A program made the position numbers and the translations under genes. Shown here one piece after another: positions 27,942-37,039 of a stretch of 64,000 nt of DNA. The notes beneath the pieces were generated by a model that made no database searches, had not been told where the DNA came from, and was given only the letters and a program-made list of their open reading frames with translations. Position 1 is the first letter of the stretch. Each line of letters starts with the position of its first letter. The DNA comes from CAXBDP01 sp041689935 (lineage in GTDB: Bacteria; Bacteroidota; Bacteroidia; Cytophagales; Cyclobacteriaceae): the NCBI GenBank assembly GCA_041689935.1, contig JBDNFI010000045.1, forward strand, positions 11,269 through 75,268, given 5' to 3'.

Positions 27942-28640
27942 CTAGAAGTTTTGGTGTAGACTGAATTGTAGCTGCCCTTTCCCCCAATTTGCCGTAGTCT
28001 GTTTCATCCAACCCAACTGAACTCTGGAGCTATTTCCTAAGGTATAACCCATGCCAAGGTACGTTCTATTTCTGTCAAATAGCTCTACACTTCTTCCATC
28101 GCCTATATCAGTTTCACCATTGATGAAAATCTCATTATAGAGAGCGAGGTATATTGCTCCTTTTTCTAAGGTTTCTTTATTGAGTACCACATTCAAAAAT
28201 AGGTTATATCGAAACCTAGTTCGAAAATCTTGCCCATCTACATAACGTTGTTCGTATCTGAATCTGTGGGTGAATAAAAATCGGCCTGCCACTTTTTGAG
28301 TGATAAGAGCTTCCTGATAAATTCTATTTTCAGAAACAGTTTCATTCGATTCCCCAGGTGCTCCAGAGCCAATATAAGCGTATCCAAGTGTAAATAAAAT
28401 GTCCTCAGACTTAGGCCTAAAAGTAAAACCTGATCTTAAAAGTAACTGCTCCTTATCTCTAGCTAAATCCCAAGCTCGATACTGGAAGTCACCCTGAATT
28501 CCAAATTGGCTGTTGTTAAATCTCTTTTGGTAAAAATACATATACCACGCACCTAACTGATCTTCGTCTACAGGATTCTGGGCTTGGAGAGCTGAGGATC
28601 CTATCATAAAAGAAAGTAGCAGTATGCCGAACTTTTTCAT
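27942..28640 (-). CDS. DUF2490 family outer-membrane protein
   Basis: A 232-residue protein with signal peptide (LLLSFMIGSSALQAQ) and a body of alternating amphipathic strands ending in the aromatic residue FSLHQNF, as in a small outer-membrane barrel. The pattern QLGAWYMYFYQKRF, GIQGDFQYRAWD, RYEQRYVDG and FLNVVLNKETLEKGAIYLALYNEIFIN fits DUF2490. Function is unknown. It lies 60 bases downstream of the carbonic anhydrase gene on the same strand, with a hairpin terminator between, so it probably has its own promoter or is read through at low level. Confidence 0.8.
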   Translation of the reverse strand: MKKFGILLLSFMIGSSALQAQNPVDEDQLGAWYMYFYQKRFNNSQFGIQGDFQYRAWDLARDKEQLLLRSGFTFRPKSEDILFTLGYAYIGSGAPGESNETVSENRIYQEALITQKVAGRFLFTHRFRYEQRYVDGQDFRTRFRYNLFLNVVLNKETLEKGAIYLALYNEIFINGETDIGDGRSVELFDRNRTYLGMGYTLGNSSRVQLGWMKQTTANWGKGQLQFSLHQNF

Positions 28641-28654
28641 GCTGTATAAATTTA

Positions 28655-28680
28655 AAAACAGACCGAATTTCGGTCTGTTT
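28655..28680 (-). terminator. Intrinsic terminator after the carbonic anhydrase gene
   Basis: AAACAGACCG pairs with CGGTCTGTTT around AATTT; flanked by A and T runs, so it can act on both strands. Located between the carbonic anhydrase stop (28701) and the DUF2490 start (28640). Confidence 0.75.
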
Positions 28681-28700
28681 TGAGATAAAGTTTCGTGACC

Positions 28701-29462
28701 TTATTTGGAAAACTTAGGTAAGGACGTGATGGTTTCTTCTATAAATTCTACAGTTCCAGTTTCAAGATTGTAAACGGCTCCTACGATGATTATTTCTCCA
28801 GATTCTGCTCTTCTGCTGAGAATAGGCTCAAGGTTTCTAAGCAGATTCACTTGCTCGATCACATTTTCTTTGATAGCAAGATCAAGTGTTTCTGTTTCCG
28901 GAAGACCCATTGCTTTTGCTCTTAAAGATGCTGGCTTGATAGCATTGATCAAAGTAACTATGTGCCCAGGAGGGTTAGCTGGCAATTGCATCGCCGCACC
29001 TACTGCACCACAAGACTGATGTCCGAGAACTACAATCAAGCGACTCTTTAAAACCTCTGCTCCAAACTCAATGGTGCCGTAAGAGGCTTGAGCCATTACT
29101 TGTCCAGCAGTTCTGGTAATAAATAGATCGCCTACTCCCTGATCAAAAATAATTTCATTAGGTACTCGACTGTCGGAGCAACCAACGATGGTCGCAAAAG
29201 GCTTCTGACCTGCTTCAAAAGCTTTCAAATCCTCAGGTATCTGTCTTGGCTTTACACTGACACCATCTGCAAATCGATTGTTGCCGTATATCAAAAATTT
29301 CAGACCATAGTAAGGGTCGGCGTAAGCATTCTCACGATCAGCTTCGTAACCCTTTGGGTCAAGCTGAAGGAGTTCATTGATTTTTGCGCTCTGATGGGCG
29401 TATACCCCAGTAAACATAGCCATCATGAAGGCTGTTAGGAAAATTTTACGGTAGTTTGACAT
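28701..29462 (-). CDS. Exported beta-class carbonic anhydrase
   Basis: A 253-residue protein with the beta-carbonic anhydrase zinc site: Cys95 and Asp97 in GCSDSRVP, His148 and Cys151 in GHQSCGAVG. The N-terminus is a signal peptide (IFLTAFMMAMFTGVYAHQ), so the enzyme acts in the periplasm, where it interconverts CO2 and bicarbonate. Most beta-class enzymes are cytosolic; exported forms are known in some bacteria. The downstream DUF2490 gene could be related in function but a terminator lies between them. Confidence 0.92.
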   Translation of the reverse strand: MSNYRKIFLTAFMMAMFTGVYAHQSAKINELLQLDPKGYEADRENAYADPYYGLKFLIYGNNRFADGVSVKPRQIPEDLKAFEAGQKPFATIVGCSDSRVPNEIIFDQGVGDLFITRTAGQVMAQASYGTIEFGAEVLKSRLIVVLGHQSCGAVGAAMQLPANPPGHIVTLINAIKPASLRAKAMGLPETETLDLAIKENVIEQVNLLRNLEPILSRRAESGEIIIVGAVYNLETGTVEFIEETITSLPKFSK

Positions 29463-29964
29463 ATCTATAATAGTTGTCGGAATCTTATACTGATTTTTGA
29501 TTCACAAGGTTTAGAAGGCTTATAAATAAGGGAGCAAAAAAAATTATCTTGACTTCATCTTTGATTTTTTCCGTCAATAAAATGCTTGAATAACAGATAT
29601 TTATGTTTTTTGCTATCTCATATAATCAATAAATAAAATTTAATTAAAATTGAACTAAATTTAAATCATACATGCAAATGCTGAAAATTGATCGAATAGA
29701 AAGAAAATTATTTCATTTTTTTTAGATTTTAAATTGTTACCTGGTATTTATAATATCATGGATATGGACACTCGTTGGTTTGGTTGTGGATATGAGATTG
29801 AGGTAATTGACGCTGTTCGGTATTGTAAATCGGCAAATCAATAAAAAGAACTATCTTGTCTGAAATCAAATTATTTGGTTGATTAAGGGAGCATAGAGTA
29901 TATTTGCTCCATAAGTACAAACTTTTCGTTAGGACATTTGTTCCTTTAGAGATTAATACAAACT
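29463..29964. other. Divergent intergenic region, 502 bp
   Basis: Very AT-rich spacer between the divergent carbonic anhydrase and desaturase genes. It holds a good promoter for the desaturase (29874-29906). No ORF or RNA gene is seen. Confidence 0.6.
29874..29906 (+). promoter_or_regulatory. Bacteroidetes-type promoter of the desaturase gene
   Basis: TTTG at 29874-29877 (-33 box) and TATATTTG at 29899-29906 (-7 box, exact TAnnTTTG) are separated by 21 bases, close to the primary sigma factor spacing of this phylum. The ATG lies at 29965, giving a 5' leader of about 50 bases. Confidence 0.65.
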
Positions 29965-30975
29965 ATGGCATTTATAGATAGAATACTTCATGAGCCGTCA
30001 TACAAATGGCAAGATGAAAATGGAGCATTAGTAAGCCCCACATTCAAAGTTCTTCTGAAAGAGGCTTTGAGAAAAGCAAACGTATTCAAAAGTAGAAAAA
30101 ATTGGCTACCAGCTACAGCTATATTAATGGTTGCTTGCATGTTGCCTTTTTTTTATTTCTTTATAACCGAATACTTCAGCTTTCTTACTTTAGCGATTTT
30201 CCTATTTTATACAATGATTGTGATGAGTACTCATGGCACCATTTGGTACCATCGGTATAGCACTCACAAGTCTTTTACGTTTAGTCATCCTATCTGGAGG
30301 TTCATCACGCAAAACCTAGTTATCAGAACCATGCCGGAAGAAGTATATGTGGTTTCGCACCATGTACACCATTTAAAATCCGACCTACCAGGAGATCCTT
30401 ATAATGCCACGGCTGGTTTTTGGTATTGTATGTTTTCGGACTTTAATCACCAAAGTATTTCAAGGGATTTGGATGAAAAGGAATTCGGAAAAGTAAAGCA
30501 TTTTTTAGCAGGCACGGGTGTTCAAATAAACAGTTATAAGAAATATCTAAAGTGGGGAACACTTGCCACACCGCTGCATACTTTTGGTTTATGGGCACTT
30601 AATTGGTCATTCTGGATAGCCACTTTTTATGCTATTGGAGGTTTTGCTTTAGTATGTACCACTTTTAGTGCAGCCATGTTTTGGTATCTCTTGGTGCGTG
30701 CCTTTAATTATACAGGACACGGAAAAGGAGAAGTAGCCCATAAAGATGGTGTTGATTTTGACCGGAGAAACTTATCAATTAACCAGACTAGACCTGGCTT
30801 GTTTTCAGGCGAATGGCACAATAATCATCATCTTTACCCAAACAGTGCTAGAGCTGGATTTCTTCCTTATCAAATTGATACAGCGTGGATTTATATCTAT
30901 TGCCTTTCAAAAATAGGGGGAGTCTCTTCTTACAAAGACTCCAAGAAGGAGTTTCTAGAAAAATATGTGTCGTAA
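29965..30975 (+). CDS. Acyl-CoA/acyl-lipid desaturase (membrane di-iron)
   Basis: A 336-residue integral membrane desaturase. The three His boxes of the stearoyl-CoA desaturase family are present: H90-GTIWY-HRYSTH, HHVHH near 132-136 and HNNHH near 283-287, with hydrophobic segments at about 48-88 and 185-225. It introduces a double bond into membrane fatty acyl chains, useful for cold adaptation. The gene stands alone with its own promoter. Length is typical for bacterial DesA/OLE1-type enzymes. Confidence 0.92.
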   Translation: MAFIDRILHEPSYKWQDENGALVSPTFKVLLKEALRKANVFKSRKNWLPATAILMVACMLPFFYFFITEYFSFLTLAIFLFYTMIVMSTHGTIWYHRYSTHKSFTFSHPIWRFITQNLVIRTMPEEVYVVSHHVHHLKSDLPGDPYNATAGFWYCMFSDFNHQSISRDLDEKEFGKVKHFLAGTGVQINSYKKYLKWGTLATPLHTFGLWALNWSFWIATFYAIGGFALVCTTFSAAMFWYLLVRAFNYTGHGKGEVAHKDGVDFDRRNLSINQTRPGLFSGEWHNNHHLYPNSARAGFLPYQIDTAWIYIYCLSKIGGVSSYKDSKKEFLEKYVS

Positions 30976-31494
30976 GGGATTGTCTTTCAGGTAAACTTTT
31001 GAGATTCTATTTTTCGCTATTATAGAGAAATATGTGTTTTATTAATATGTAGTTTAGTATGATGCCTTATTATCAAGTCTTATCTTAAGGCATAACATTT
31101 TACCTGTGAAATGAAATAAGGAAAGTAACTGTTTTCACGGTTTGAAAAATGAAGGATAGAATTTTTATTTTTTACTGCTTGTCCAAGAAAATAGCTCTGG
31201 CCAAGTAGATTGCAAATCTGAAGGAGGATCTATTTAAAATAATCTTTGAGCATTTTAGAATTGTAGATTCGCAAAATGTAATTAGCTGCGAAGAAATTAT
31301 CAGCTTTAGAGACCTTACCACAATCAATAAACGAAAGAAGTTTTTAACTAAAACTATCTACAAAACCCTAATAAGCTAACATCGGCATAAAGGGTATTTG
31401 GCAAAAGGGAAATGATTAAAATCATTAAATTGGACTATTGTTTACTTTTAGAGAAGGAGCATTCTTAATAGCTCCATATTTCGTTTACAGATCC
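30976..31494. other. Intergenic region, 519 bp, nothing recognised
   Basis: Located between the convergent desaturase and the GyrI-like gene. AT-rich with many stops in all frames; no strong terminator hairpin and no RNA gene seen. Confidence 0.5.
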
Positions 31495-32031
31495 TTACCT
31501 CTTCAAAGGAATATGAACCCTAACCGTATTATCTGGACTATAGATTTCAATTGATATTGGCTCATAGCTGTAGCCAGCATTTTGGGCAAAGGCAATCATT
31601 CGTTCTTCAATACTAGCGGGGCTTGGCATCACTATATTGTGTACTTCCAAGCGCGCTTCCACTACCTCATTTACTTCCACGCCCATCATCCGGAATTCAT
31701 CCGGAATTTCTGAGGGAATTTCGTCGAGGATCACTCCCAAAAAAAGTTTCACTTCGTTTCTCTTGGTTTCAGCATCTCTAAAATACGTCATGCTGAGTCT
31801 CCCTTTAAGTTCGCCCTTCTGAATTCGCTCTCGCATATCGAAAAAGTATTCGCGCACTCTCTTATCTGTTGGGCGCCCTTCGAAATCCACTCCTACTATC
31901 CTATATGGACCTTGCACGTTTTGTATGCTTACCTCAATGGTGTTCAAGCCACCCAAATACACATACAAGCCTCCAAGCGATATCATAATTAACACCACTA
32001 TCCCAATGGCTATTTTCTTCCTTTTCGACAT
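31495..32031 (-). CDS. Membrane-anchored protein with GyrI-like domain
   Basis: A 178-residue protein with an uncleaved N-terminal membrane segment (IAIGIVVLIMISLGGLYVYL, residues 7-26) and a soluble domain that resembles the GyrI-like/SOUL small-molecule-binding fold (PYRIVGVDFEGRPTDKRVREYFFDMRERI, KLFLGVILDE, PISIEIYSP). Assignment to that fold is by pattern and moderate. Its start codon overlaps the stop of the upstream barrel gene (TAATG), so the two are translationally coupled. The role is unknown. Confidence 0.65.
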   Translation of the reverse strand: MSKRKKIAIGIVVLIMISLGGLYVYLGGLNTIEVSIQNVQGPYRIVGVDFEGRPTDKRVREYFFDMRERIQKGELKGRLSMTYFRDAETKRNEVKLFLGVILDEIPSEIPDEFRMMGVEVNEVVEARLEVHNIVMPSPASIEERMIAFAQNAGYSYEPISIEIYSPDNTVRVHIPLKR

Positions 32032-32645
32032 TAGTTATTGAAATTATATCTGATGCCAAATGCGCCAAAAAAACGAAAGGCAAATGGATTATCTACTACC
32101 TCAGCCAAAAGGCTTACTTCACCAAAGACAGTAATTGGGAGATCGTACAGGGTATACTCAGCACCAATAATCGCTTCAGGGCCAATATCTAAATTGTAAT
32201 GCCCTTCAAAAAAACGGTCTGCCTGTTGGAAATTATCTATATCCTCCCGCCTTATGGTCTCATATTCTACAGAAGCAAACCTCATGTGCAAGCCAGCACC
32301 ATAGTACCATTGAAGACCATCCACATTTTCTCGAAATTTATTATGAAATAAGTATCTAGCATTTAATGCAACCGTATAATCCAACCGATGATTGAAGTAA
32401 AGATAATCATCAAATTTAGTGAGGCGCTGAAAAGATTTTTTGTAGTAATTCGTACTCCATCCATTTCCGCTAGTGCCGGCTATAAACTCTACTGCCCGAG
32501 TTGGGCTGATATATTTTTTGTAAGTAAAGCCAAATGGATCGCCTAATCTGAGGCCTATACCATTGTCAAACTCTTGAGCAAAAAGCAAAAGGGGTGCAAG
32601 CAAGAAGACAGATAATAAGAGGGATTTTCGCGCAGAATTTAGCAT
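32031..32645 (-). CDS. Small outer-membrane beta-barrel protein
   Basis: A protein of about 204 residues with signal peptide (SLLLSVFLLAPLLLFAQ). The body has alternating strands rich in Tyr/Phe/Arg (YFNHRLDYTVALNARYLFHNKF, WYYGAGLHMRFASVEYE, FFGAFGIRYNFNN) and ends with an aromatic-rich strand, typical of Bacteroidetes porin-like barrels. The start is taken at the second Met (32645); the Met at 32651 adds two residues. It overlaps the start of the GyrI-like gene by one base. Confidence 0.8.
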   Translation of the reverse strand: MLNSARKSLLLSVFLLAPLLLFAQEFDNGIGLRLGDPFGFTYKKYISPTRAVEFIAGTSGNGWSTNYYKKSFQRLTKFDDYLYFNHRLDYTVALNARYLFHNKFRENVDGLQWYYGAGLHMRFASVEYETIRREDIDNFQQADRFFEGHYNLDIGPEAIIGAEYTLYDLPITVFGEVSLLAEVVDNPFAFRFFGAFGIRYNFNN

Positions 32646-32741
32646 ACACACATACTTTAATTGATCAAAACTAACTCATTATGTACAATAAATGAATCAA
32701 TGCTCACTTTTCCCAATAATTAAATCCCATTGGCCGAAAAA

Positions 32742-34502
32742 TTAAACGACTTCCTTGTACTGCATTTGATATAAAGTGTTGTAAAACCCTTCCAAAGTCA
32801 ATAATTCTTCGTGGGTACCACGCTCTTTTATTTCGCCTTTGTCCAGCACGATGATCTGGCTGGCATGCTGTATAGTACTTAGCCTGTGAGCGATCACAAT
32901 GGAGGTTCGCCCTTTCATCAGTTTCTCTATGGCATGTTGGATCATCTCCTCCGTTTCCGAATCTACCGAAGATGTGGCCTCATCCAGTACGATGATTTTT
33001 GGATTGTAAACCATCGCACGTACGAAGGAAATTAACTGGCGCTGACCTACCGAAAGGGTGGCTCCTCGCTCCATTACATTGTATTCGAAGCCTCCGGGCA
33101 AGCGTTCAATAAATGTTAGCGCGCCCACCAGATCGGCTGCTTCATGCACTTGCTGCATGGTGATGTTTGGGTTTCCCAAGGTGATGTTTCGAAAAATAGT
33201 GTCTGAAAACAGAAAGACATCTTGCATTACCACGCCGATATTTCTTCTCAATGCGCCAAGTTCATAATCCGAAATATCACGTCCGTCTAATTTTATATCA
33301 CCCTGATTGATATCATAAAAGCGGCTCAATAAATTGATAACTGATGACTTGCCTGCTCCGGTGGCACCTACAAACGCCACAATTTCTCCTGGCTTCACTT
33401 CAAAGCTAATGTCCTTGAGCACATGGTCTGCCTCGTTGTAGGCAAACCACACTTTGTCGAATTTTACATGGCCTTCAATTTTCTCAGGCACAAACGTCCC
33501 GTTATTTGGCAAATGCTCATCATTGTCCAACAATTTAAAAATCCTTGCAGAGCTTACCACTCCCAATTGCAAAGTATTGTACCTATCGGCAATGAGGCGG
33601 ATTGGACGAAAAAACAATTGGATGTACATGATAAAAGCAATCAACACCCCAACTGTAACCTCCTCACCTATTACCGCTTTAGAACCAAACCATACCAATA
33701 AGCCAATGCCAGCGGCTTGAATCACCTCCGCTACAGGAAAATATACGGAGTAATAAAGCACTGACTTCAAATTGGCTCTTCTATGCTCCTTATTAATTTC
33801 GTCAAATTTCTCGTGCTCTCTTTTTTCCGCATTAAAAACCTGCACAATGGCCATTCCGGTGATGTGCTCTTGCACAAATGAGTTAAGATTTGAAACCGCA
33901 TTTCGTACTTCATTAAAAGCCGCCTTGATTTTCTCTTTGAATACATACGTACTCAAAAGCAAAAGCGGGAGGGTACTCATACTAATTAGGGTCAATTTCC
34001 AATCGGTGTAAAACATCACTGCGAGGATAACCACCAATTGAAGTAAATCACCAACCATCGCTGCCAGCCCTTCGGTAAAAACATCCGAAAGGGTTTCAAC
34101 GTCCGAAACATTCCTTGTGACCAATCGGCCAATCGGCGTGTTATCAAAAAATTTGAGGCGCAGCTTAACTAAATGCTGATACAATTTTACCCTAATATCC
34201 TTAATAATATGCTGCCCCAGCCAGCCTGACTGATAGGTATGGAGATATTGCACATATGCTTGAAGGAGCAGAACCACGACCAATATCACAATCATCCAAA
34301 CGAGTCCTTGGTAATCGCTTTTGGTTACATAATCATCGATGGCAATTTGGATAAGCAAGGGCCTAGATGGACCCAAAATGGCTAAAGCAAAGGTCAGAAA
34401 AATCAGTATGTAGAATTTCCTTTTGTAAGGTTTTAAAAACTTGGCTAGCCGGTTTAGAACACTCCAGTCTATAATATTGCCACTGACATTCTCCTTATCC
34501 AA
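32742..34502 (-). CDS. ABC exporter (half-transporter, MsbA-like)
   Basis: A 586-residue half-transporter with six membrane segments in the first 320 residues and a C-terminal ATPase. Walker A GATGAGKS at about 379-386, signature LSVGQRQ, Walker B IIVLDEATSSVDSE near 501 and the switch His in IVIAHRLST are intact. It forms a homo- or heterodimer in the inner membrane and exports lipid, peptide or drug substrates; MsbA-like lipid flipping is one option. The gene lies 2 bases after the truA stop on the same strand, so it belongs to the thiolase-truA-ABC transcript. Confidence 0.93.
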   Translation of the reverse strand: MDKENVSGNIIDWSVLNRLAKFLKPYKRKFYILIFLTFALAILGPSRPLLIQIAIDDYVTKSDYQGLVWMIVILVVVLLLQAYVQYLHTYQSGWLGQHIIKDIRVKLYQHLVKLRLKFFDNTPIGRLVTRNVSDVETLSDVFTEGLAAMVGDLLQLVVILAVMFYTDWKLTLISMSTLPLLLLSTYVFKEKIKAAFNEVRNAVSNLNSFVQEHITGMAIVQVFNAEKREHEKFDEINKEHRRANLKSVLYYSVYFPVAEVIQAAGIGLLVWFGSKAVIGEEVTVGVLIAFIMYIQLFFRPIRLIADRYNTLQLGVVSSARIFKLLDNDEHLPNNGTFVPEKIEGHVKFDKVWFAYNEADHVLKDISFEVKPGEIVAFVGATGAGKSSVINLLSRFYDINQGDIKLDGRDISDYELGALRRNIGVVMQDVFLFSDTIFRNITLGNPNITMQQVHEAADLVGALTFIERLPGGFEYNVMERGATLSVGQRQLISFVRAMVYNPKIIVLDEATSSVDSETEEMIQHAIEKLMKGRTSIVIAHRLSTIQHASQIIVLDKGEIKERGTHEELLTLEGFYNTLYQMQYKEVV

Positions 34503-34504
34503 TT

Positions 34505-35260
34505 CTAATTGTTCCTTTCAAGAAAAATAGCGGGAGGATAAACCACCCTTGTTAAAAATAAACCATTTGGTCTCGCAGCTTTACCTGCTTGGTTGCGGTC
34601 TTTGGAGGCTAACACATGCTTTATAGAGGCCGGATCCGTTTTTCCTTTGCCTACTTCTAGGCAGGTACCAACCATTGCCCTAACCATGCCATGCAAAAAC
34701 CTATTTGAAGAAACATGGAAAACAAGCAAAGAGTTTTCAATTACCCATTCCGCACGGCGAATATCACAAAGGTAATTATTCACTTTGGCCTTTATACGGG
34801 TAAGTGCTTGAAAATCTTGTTTACCAACAAAATAACTGGCAGCTACATTCATTGCAGCTATATCCAAATCAAAAGGCTCATATAAGGTTATACCTTGAGC
34901 AAAAGGATTTTGCTCATTGATGATGCGATATTCATAGGATCGCTCAGTTGCGTCAAATCGAGCATTAGCGTTATCTCTCACCAAATACATCGCCTTAGCT
35001 CGAATATCCAATGGCAATACCGCATTGAACTTATGAAGCGCATCACTGAAGATCAATTCCCTTTCAATATCGAAATGAGCAAATTGCTGCTGAGCATGCA
35101 CGCCAGTATCGGTTCGACCACTCCCATGCACTCTGATTTTTTCCTTCAAAATGATGAAAAGTGCTTCCTCGACTTTTGCCTGCACGCTCACGGCATTTTG
35201 CTGCATTTGCCAACCGTGATAGGCCGTTCCTTTGTAGGCAAGTTCTAGGAAGTACCGCAT
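34505..35260 (-). CDS. truA: tRNA pseudouridine(38-40) synthase TruA
   Basis: A 251-residue enzyme with the TruA catalytic motif GSGRTDTGVHA, catalytic Asp51, plus the family segments YKGTAYHGWQMQ near the N-terminus and FLHGMVRAMVGTCLEVGKG near the C-terminus. It converts uridines 38-40 in the anticodon arm of tRNAs to pseudouridine. The start codon overlaps the thiolase stop by one base (TAATG), indicating translational coupling. An octamer copy lies near the 3' end of the gene (34530-34537). Confidence 0.96.
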   Translation of the reverse strand: MRYFLELAYKGTAYHGWQMQQNAVSVQAKVEEALFIILKEKIRVHGSGRTDTGVHAQQQFAHFDIERELIFSDALHKFNAVLPLDIRAKAMYLVRDNANARFDATERSYEYRIINEQNPFAQGITLYEPFDLDIAAMNVAASYFVGKQDFQALTRIKAKVNNYLCDIRRAEWVIENSLLVFHVSSNRFLHGMVRAMVGTCLEVGKGKTDPASIKHVLASKDRNQAGKAARPNGLFLTRVVYPPAIFLERNN

Positions 35261-36459
35261 TAGGCTAAGTTTTCAAAAATAACAGCAGCGCCTTGCCCTA
35301 CGCCAACACACATAGTGGATAGGCCAAATTTCACCTTTCGGCGTTTCATTTCATGCAGTAAGGTTGCTGAAATTCTGCATCCACTTGCTCCCAGTGGATG
35401 CCCAATGGCAATGGATCCACCATTTACATTGATGATATCTGGATTCAAACCCAAGTCTCGAATGCAGGCAATTGATTGGGCTGCAAAGGCTTCGTTCAAT
35501 TCTACCAATCCAATATCGTTGATAGAAAATCCAGCTCTTTTCAAGGCTTTTTGGGTAGCCGGCACTGGGCCTATTCCCATAATATCGGGCAATACACCTG
35601 CAATTGCTACCGAAACCACTCTCGCCATCGGTTTGAGATTATACTTTTTCAATGTTTCCTCATTCACAATCAGGCAGGCAGCTGAACCATCGTTGATTCC
35701 AGATGAATTTCCTGCCGTAACTGTGCCGCCTTGGCGAAAGGCAGGTTGCAAATTGGCAAGCTTATCTAGTGACGAAAAGCGAGGGTGTTCATCTGTATCA
35801 AAAATTATTGGATCTGCTTTGCGCTGTGGAATAGCTACAGGAATGATTTCATCTTTGAATTTCCCAGCTTTATGCGCCTCTTGATATTTTCGCTGAGAAT
35901 GGAAGGCAAACTCATCTTGTTCCTCCCGCGATATTTTCCATTGCTCAGCCACATTTTCAGCCGTTTCGCCCATGCCATATGGGGAATACAATTTGGAAAG
36001 AGCAGGGTTTGTAAACCTCCACCCTATGGTTGTATCATACATTTCTACGGTTCTGCCATAAGCCTGATCAGACTTGGCCATTACAAATGGCGCGCGCGTC
36101 ATGCTTTCCACGCCTCCCGCTATAAATGCTTCTCCATCGCCAGCTTTGATCCCACGGGTTGCATCCATGATTGCTTGTAGACCAGAAGCACATAATCTGT
36201 TTACTGTAACTCCGCCTACAGTTATAGGCATTTTGGCTAAAAGCAATGCCATTCTTGCTACATCGCGATTATCTTCTCCGGCTTGATTCGCTGCACCAAA
36301 GATCACATCTTCAGTAGCAGCTGGGTCAAAGCTTGGATTGTGGGCAAGCAAGCTCGAAATTACGTGCGCGGCCAAATCATCAGGACGTACGGAACTGAGT
36401 GTGCCGCCAAACTTGCCAACTGGTGTACGTAAGATATCGACTATATATGCTGTATTCAT
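35260..36459 (-). CDS. Acetyl-CoA acyltransferase (thiolase)
   Basis: A 399-residue thiolase. The nucleophile Cys90 sits in NRLCASGLQ, the catalytic His in GGSIAIGHPLGASG near residue 355 and the second Cys in MCVGVGQG near 385. It either condenses two acetyl-CoA or cleaves 3-ketoacyl-CoA in fatty-acid beta-oxidation; the HHLG-type details favour the FadA/PaaJ degradative group but do not decide it. It is first in a three-gene overlapping transcript with truA and an ABC exporter. Two octamer copies are inside (35922-35929 and 36113-36120). Confidence 0.95.
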   Translation of the reverse strand: MNTAYIVDILRTPVGKFGGTLSSVRPDDLAAHVISSLLAHNPSFDPAATEDVIFGAANQAGEDNRDVARMALLLAKMPITVGGVTVNRLCASGLQAIMDATRGIKAGDGEAFIAGGVESMTRAPFVMAKSDQAYGRTVEMYDTTIGWRFTNPALSKLYSPYGMGETAENVAEQWKISREEQDEFAFHSQRKYQEAHKAGKFKDEIIPVAIPQRKADPIIFDTDEHPRFSSLDKLANLQPAFRQGGTVTAGNSSGINDGSAACLIVNEETLKKYNLKPMARVVSVAIAGVLPDIMGIGPVPATQKALKRAGFSINDIGLVELNEAFAAQSIACIRDLGLNPDIINVNGGSIAIGHPLGASGCRISATLLHEMKRRKVKFGLSTMCVGVGQGAAVIFENLA

Positions 36460-36479
36460 TAAATTTTCGTTTTAGGTGC

Positions 36480-36487
36480 TAAATTTG
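36480..36487 (+). promoter_or_regulatory. -7 box upstream of the DUF4293 gene
   Basis: TAAATTTG matches TAnnTTTG and ends 34 bases before the ATG at 36522. A TTTG -33 box is not seen, so confidence is modest. Confidence 0.4.
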
Positions 36488-36521
36488 GTTAAATTGCAGG
36501 CAAATTTATTCAGTCCTATCC

Positions 36522-36995
36522 ATGATACAAAGAATTCAAACCTTGTTTCTTCTCGGAGTTGTTATTTGCATGCTAGGCACCCTATTCGTCCCAATATGGA
36601 CTAAATCTGATGTTGAAAGCAATAAAATGATGGAACTCACCGCCTTCTCATTAAATACTTACCAGGGCGGACAAGAAACAGAATCTAAAACTACTATCTA
36701 TTTGGCAATACTTGCCATTGCAGGAGCAGCTTCTGCAGCCTATTCTATTTTGCGATTCAAAAACCGCTTTGTACAAATTAAGCTGGGAGCGCTTTCGTCC
36801 TTTTTGATGGCAGCGTTTTTACTTTCTGGCCTATATGTTACGAGTCAAGCAGAAAAAATAATTGACCCTAGCGCACAAGGAGAATATGTATTGGGGTATT
36901 ACTTCACCGCTGCGGCTCTTGTTTTCAACTTACTTGCCAATAGGTTTATTCGACGAGACGATCGTTTAGTCAAATCGGTTGACAGATTAAGATAA
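36522..36995 (+). CDS. DUF4293 family membrane protein
   Basis: A 157-residue protein with four predicted membrane segments (LFLLGVVICMLGTLFVPIW, IYLAILAIAGAASAAYSIL, LGALSSFLMAAFLLSGLYV, YYFTAAALVFNLLANRFI) and the terminal RRDDRLVKSVDRLR pattern that is characteristic of the Bacteroidetes-specific DUF4293 family. Function is unknown. It is transcribed divergently from the thiolase operon and is followed directly by a terminator. Confidence 0.85.
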   Translation: MIQRIQTLFLLGVVICMLGTLFVPIWTKSDVESNKMMELTAFSLNTYQGGQETESKTTIYLAILAIAGAASAAYSILRFKNRFVQIKLGALSSFLMAAFLLSGLYVTSQAEKIIDPSAQGEYVLGYYFTAAALVFNLLANRFIRRDDRLVKSVDRLR

Positions 36996-37022
36996 AAAAA
37001 AGGGCTTTTGCAAGCCCTTTTT
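36995..37022. terminator. Bidirectional intrinsic terminator
   Basis: AAAGGGCTT pairs with AAGCCCTTT around TTGC, flanked by an A-run and a T-run. It separates the convergent DUF4293 and dps genes and can serve both. Confidence 0.85.
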
Positions 37023-37039
37023 CACTTTAAAATTATTTC

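Noticed and set aside
35315..35884. A 189-codon + strand frame inside the thiolase gene
   Set aside because: Antisense shadow of a highly conserved enzyme.
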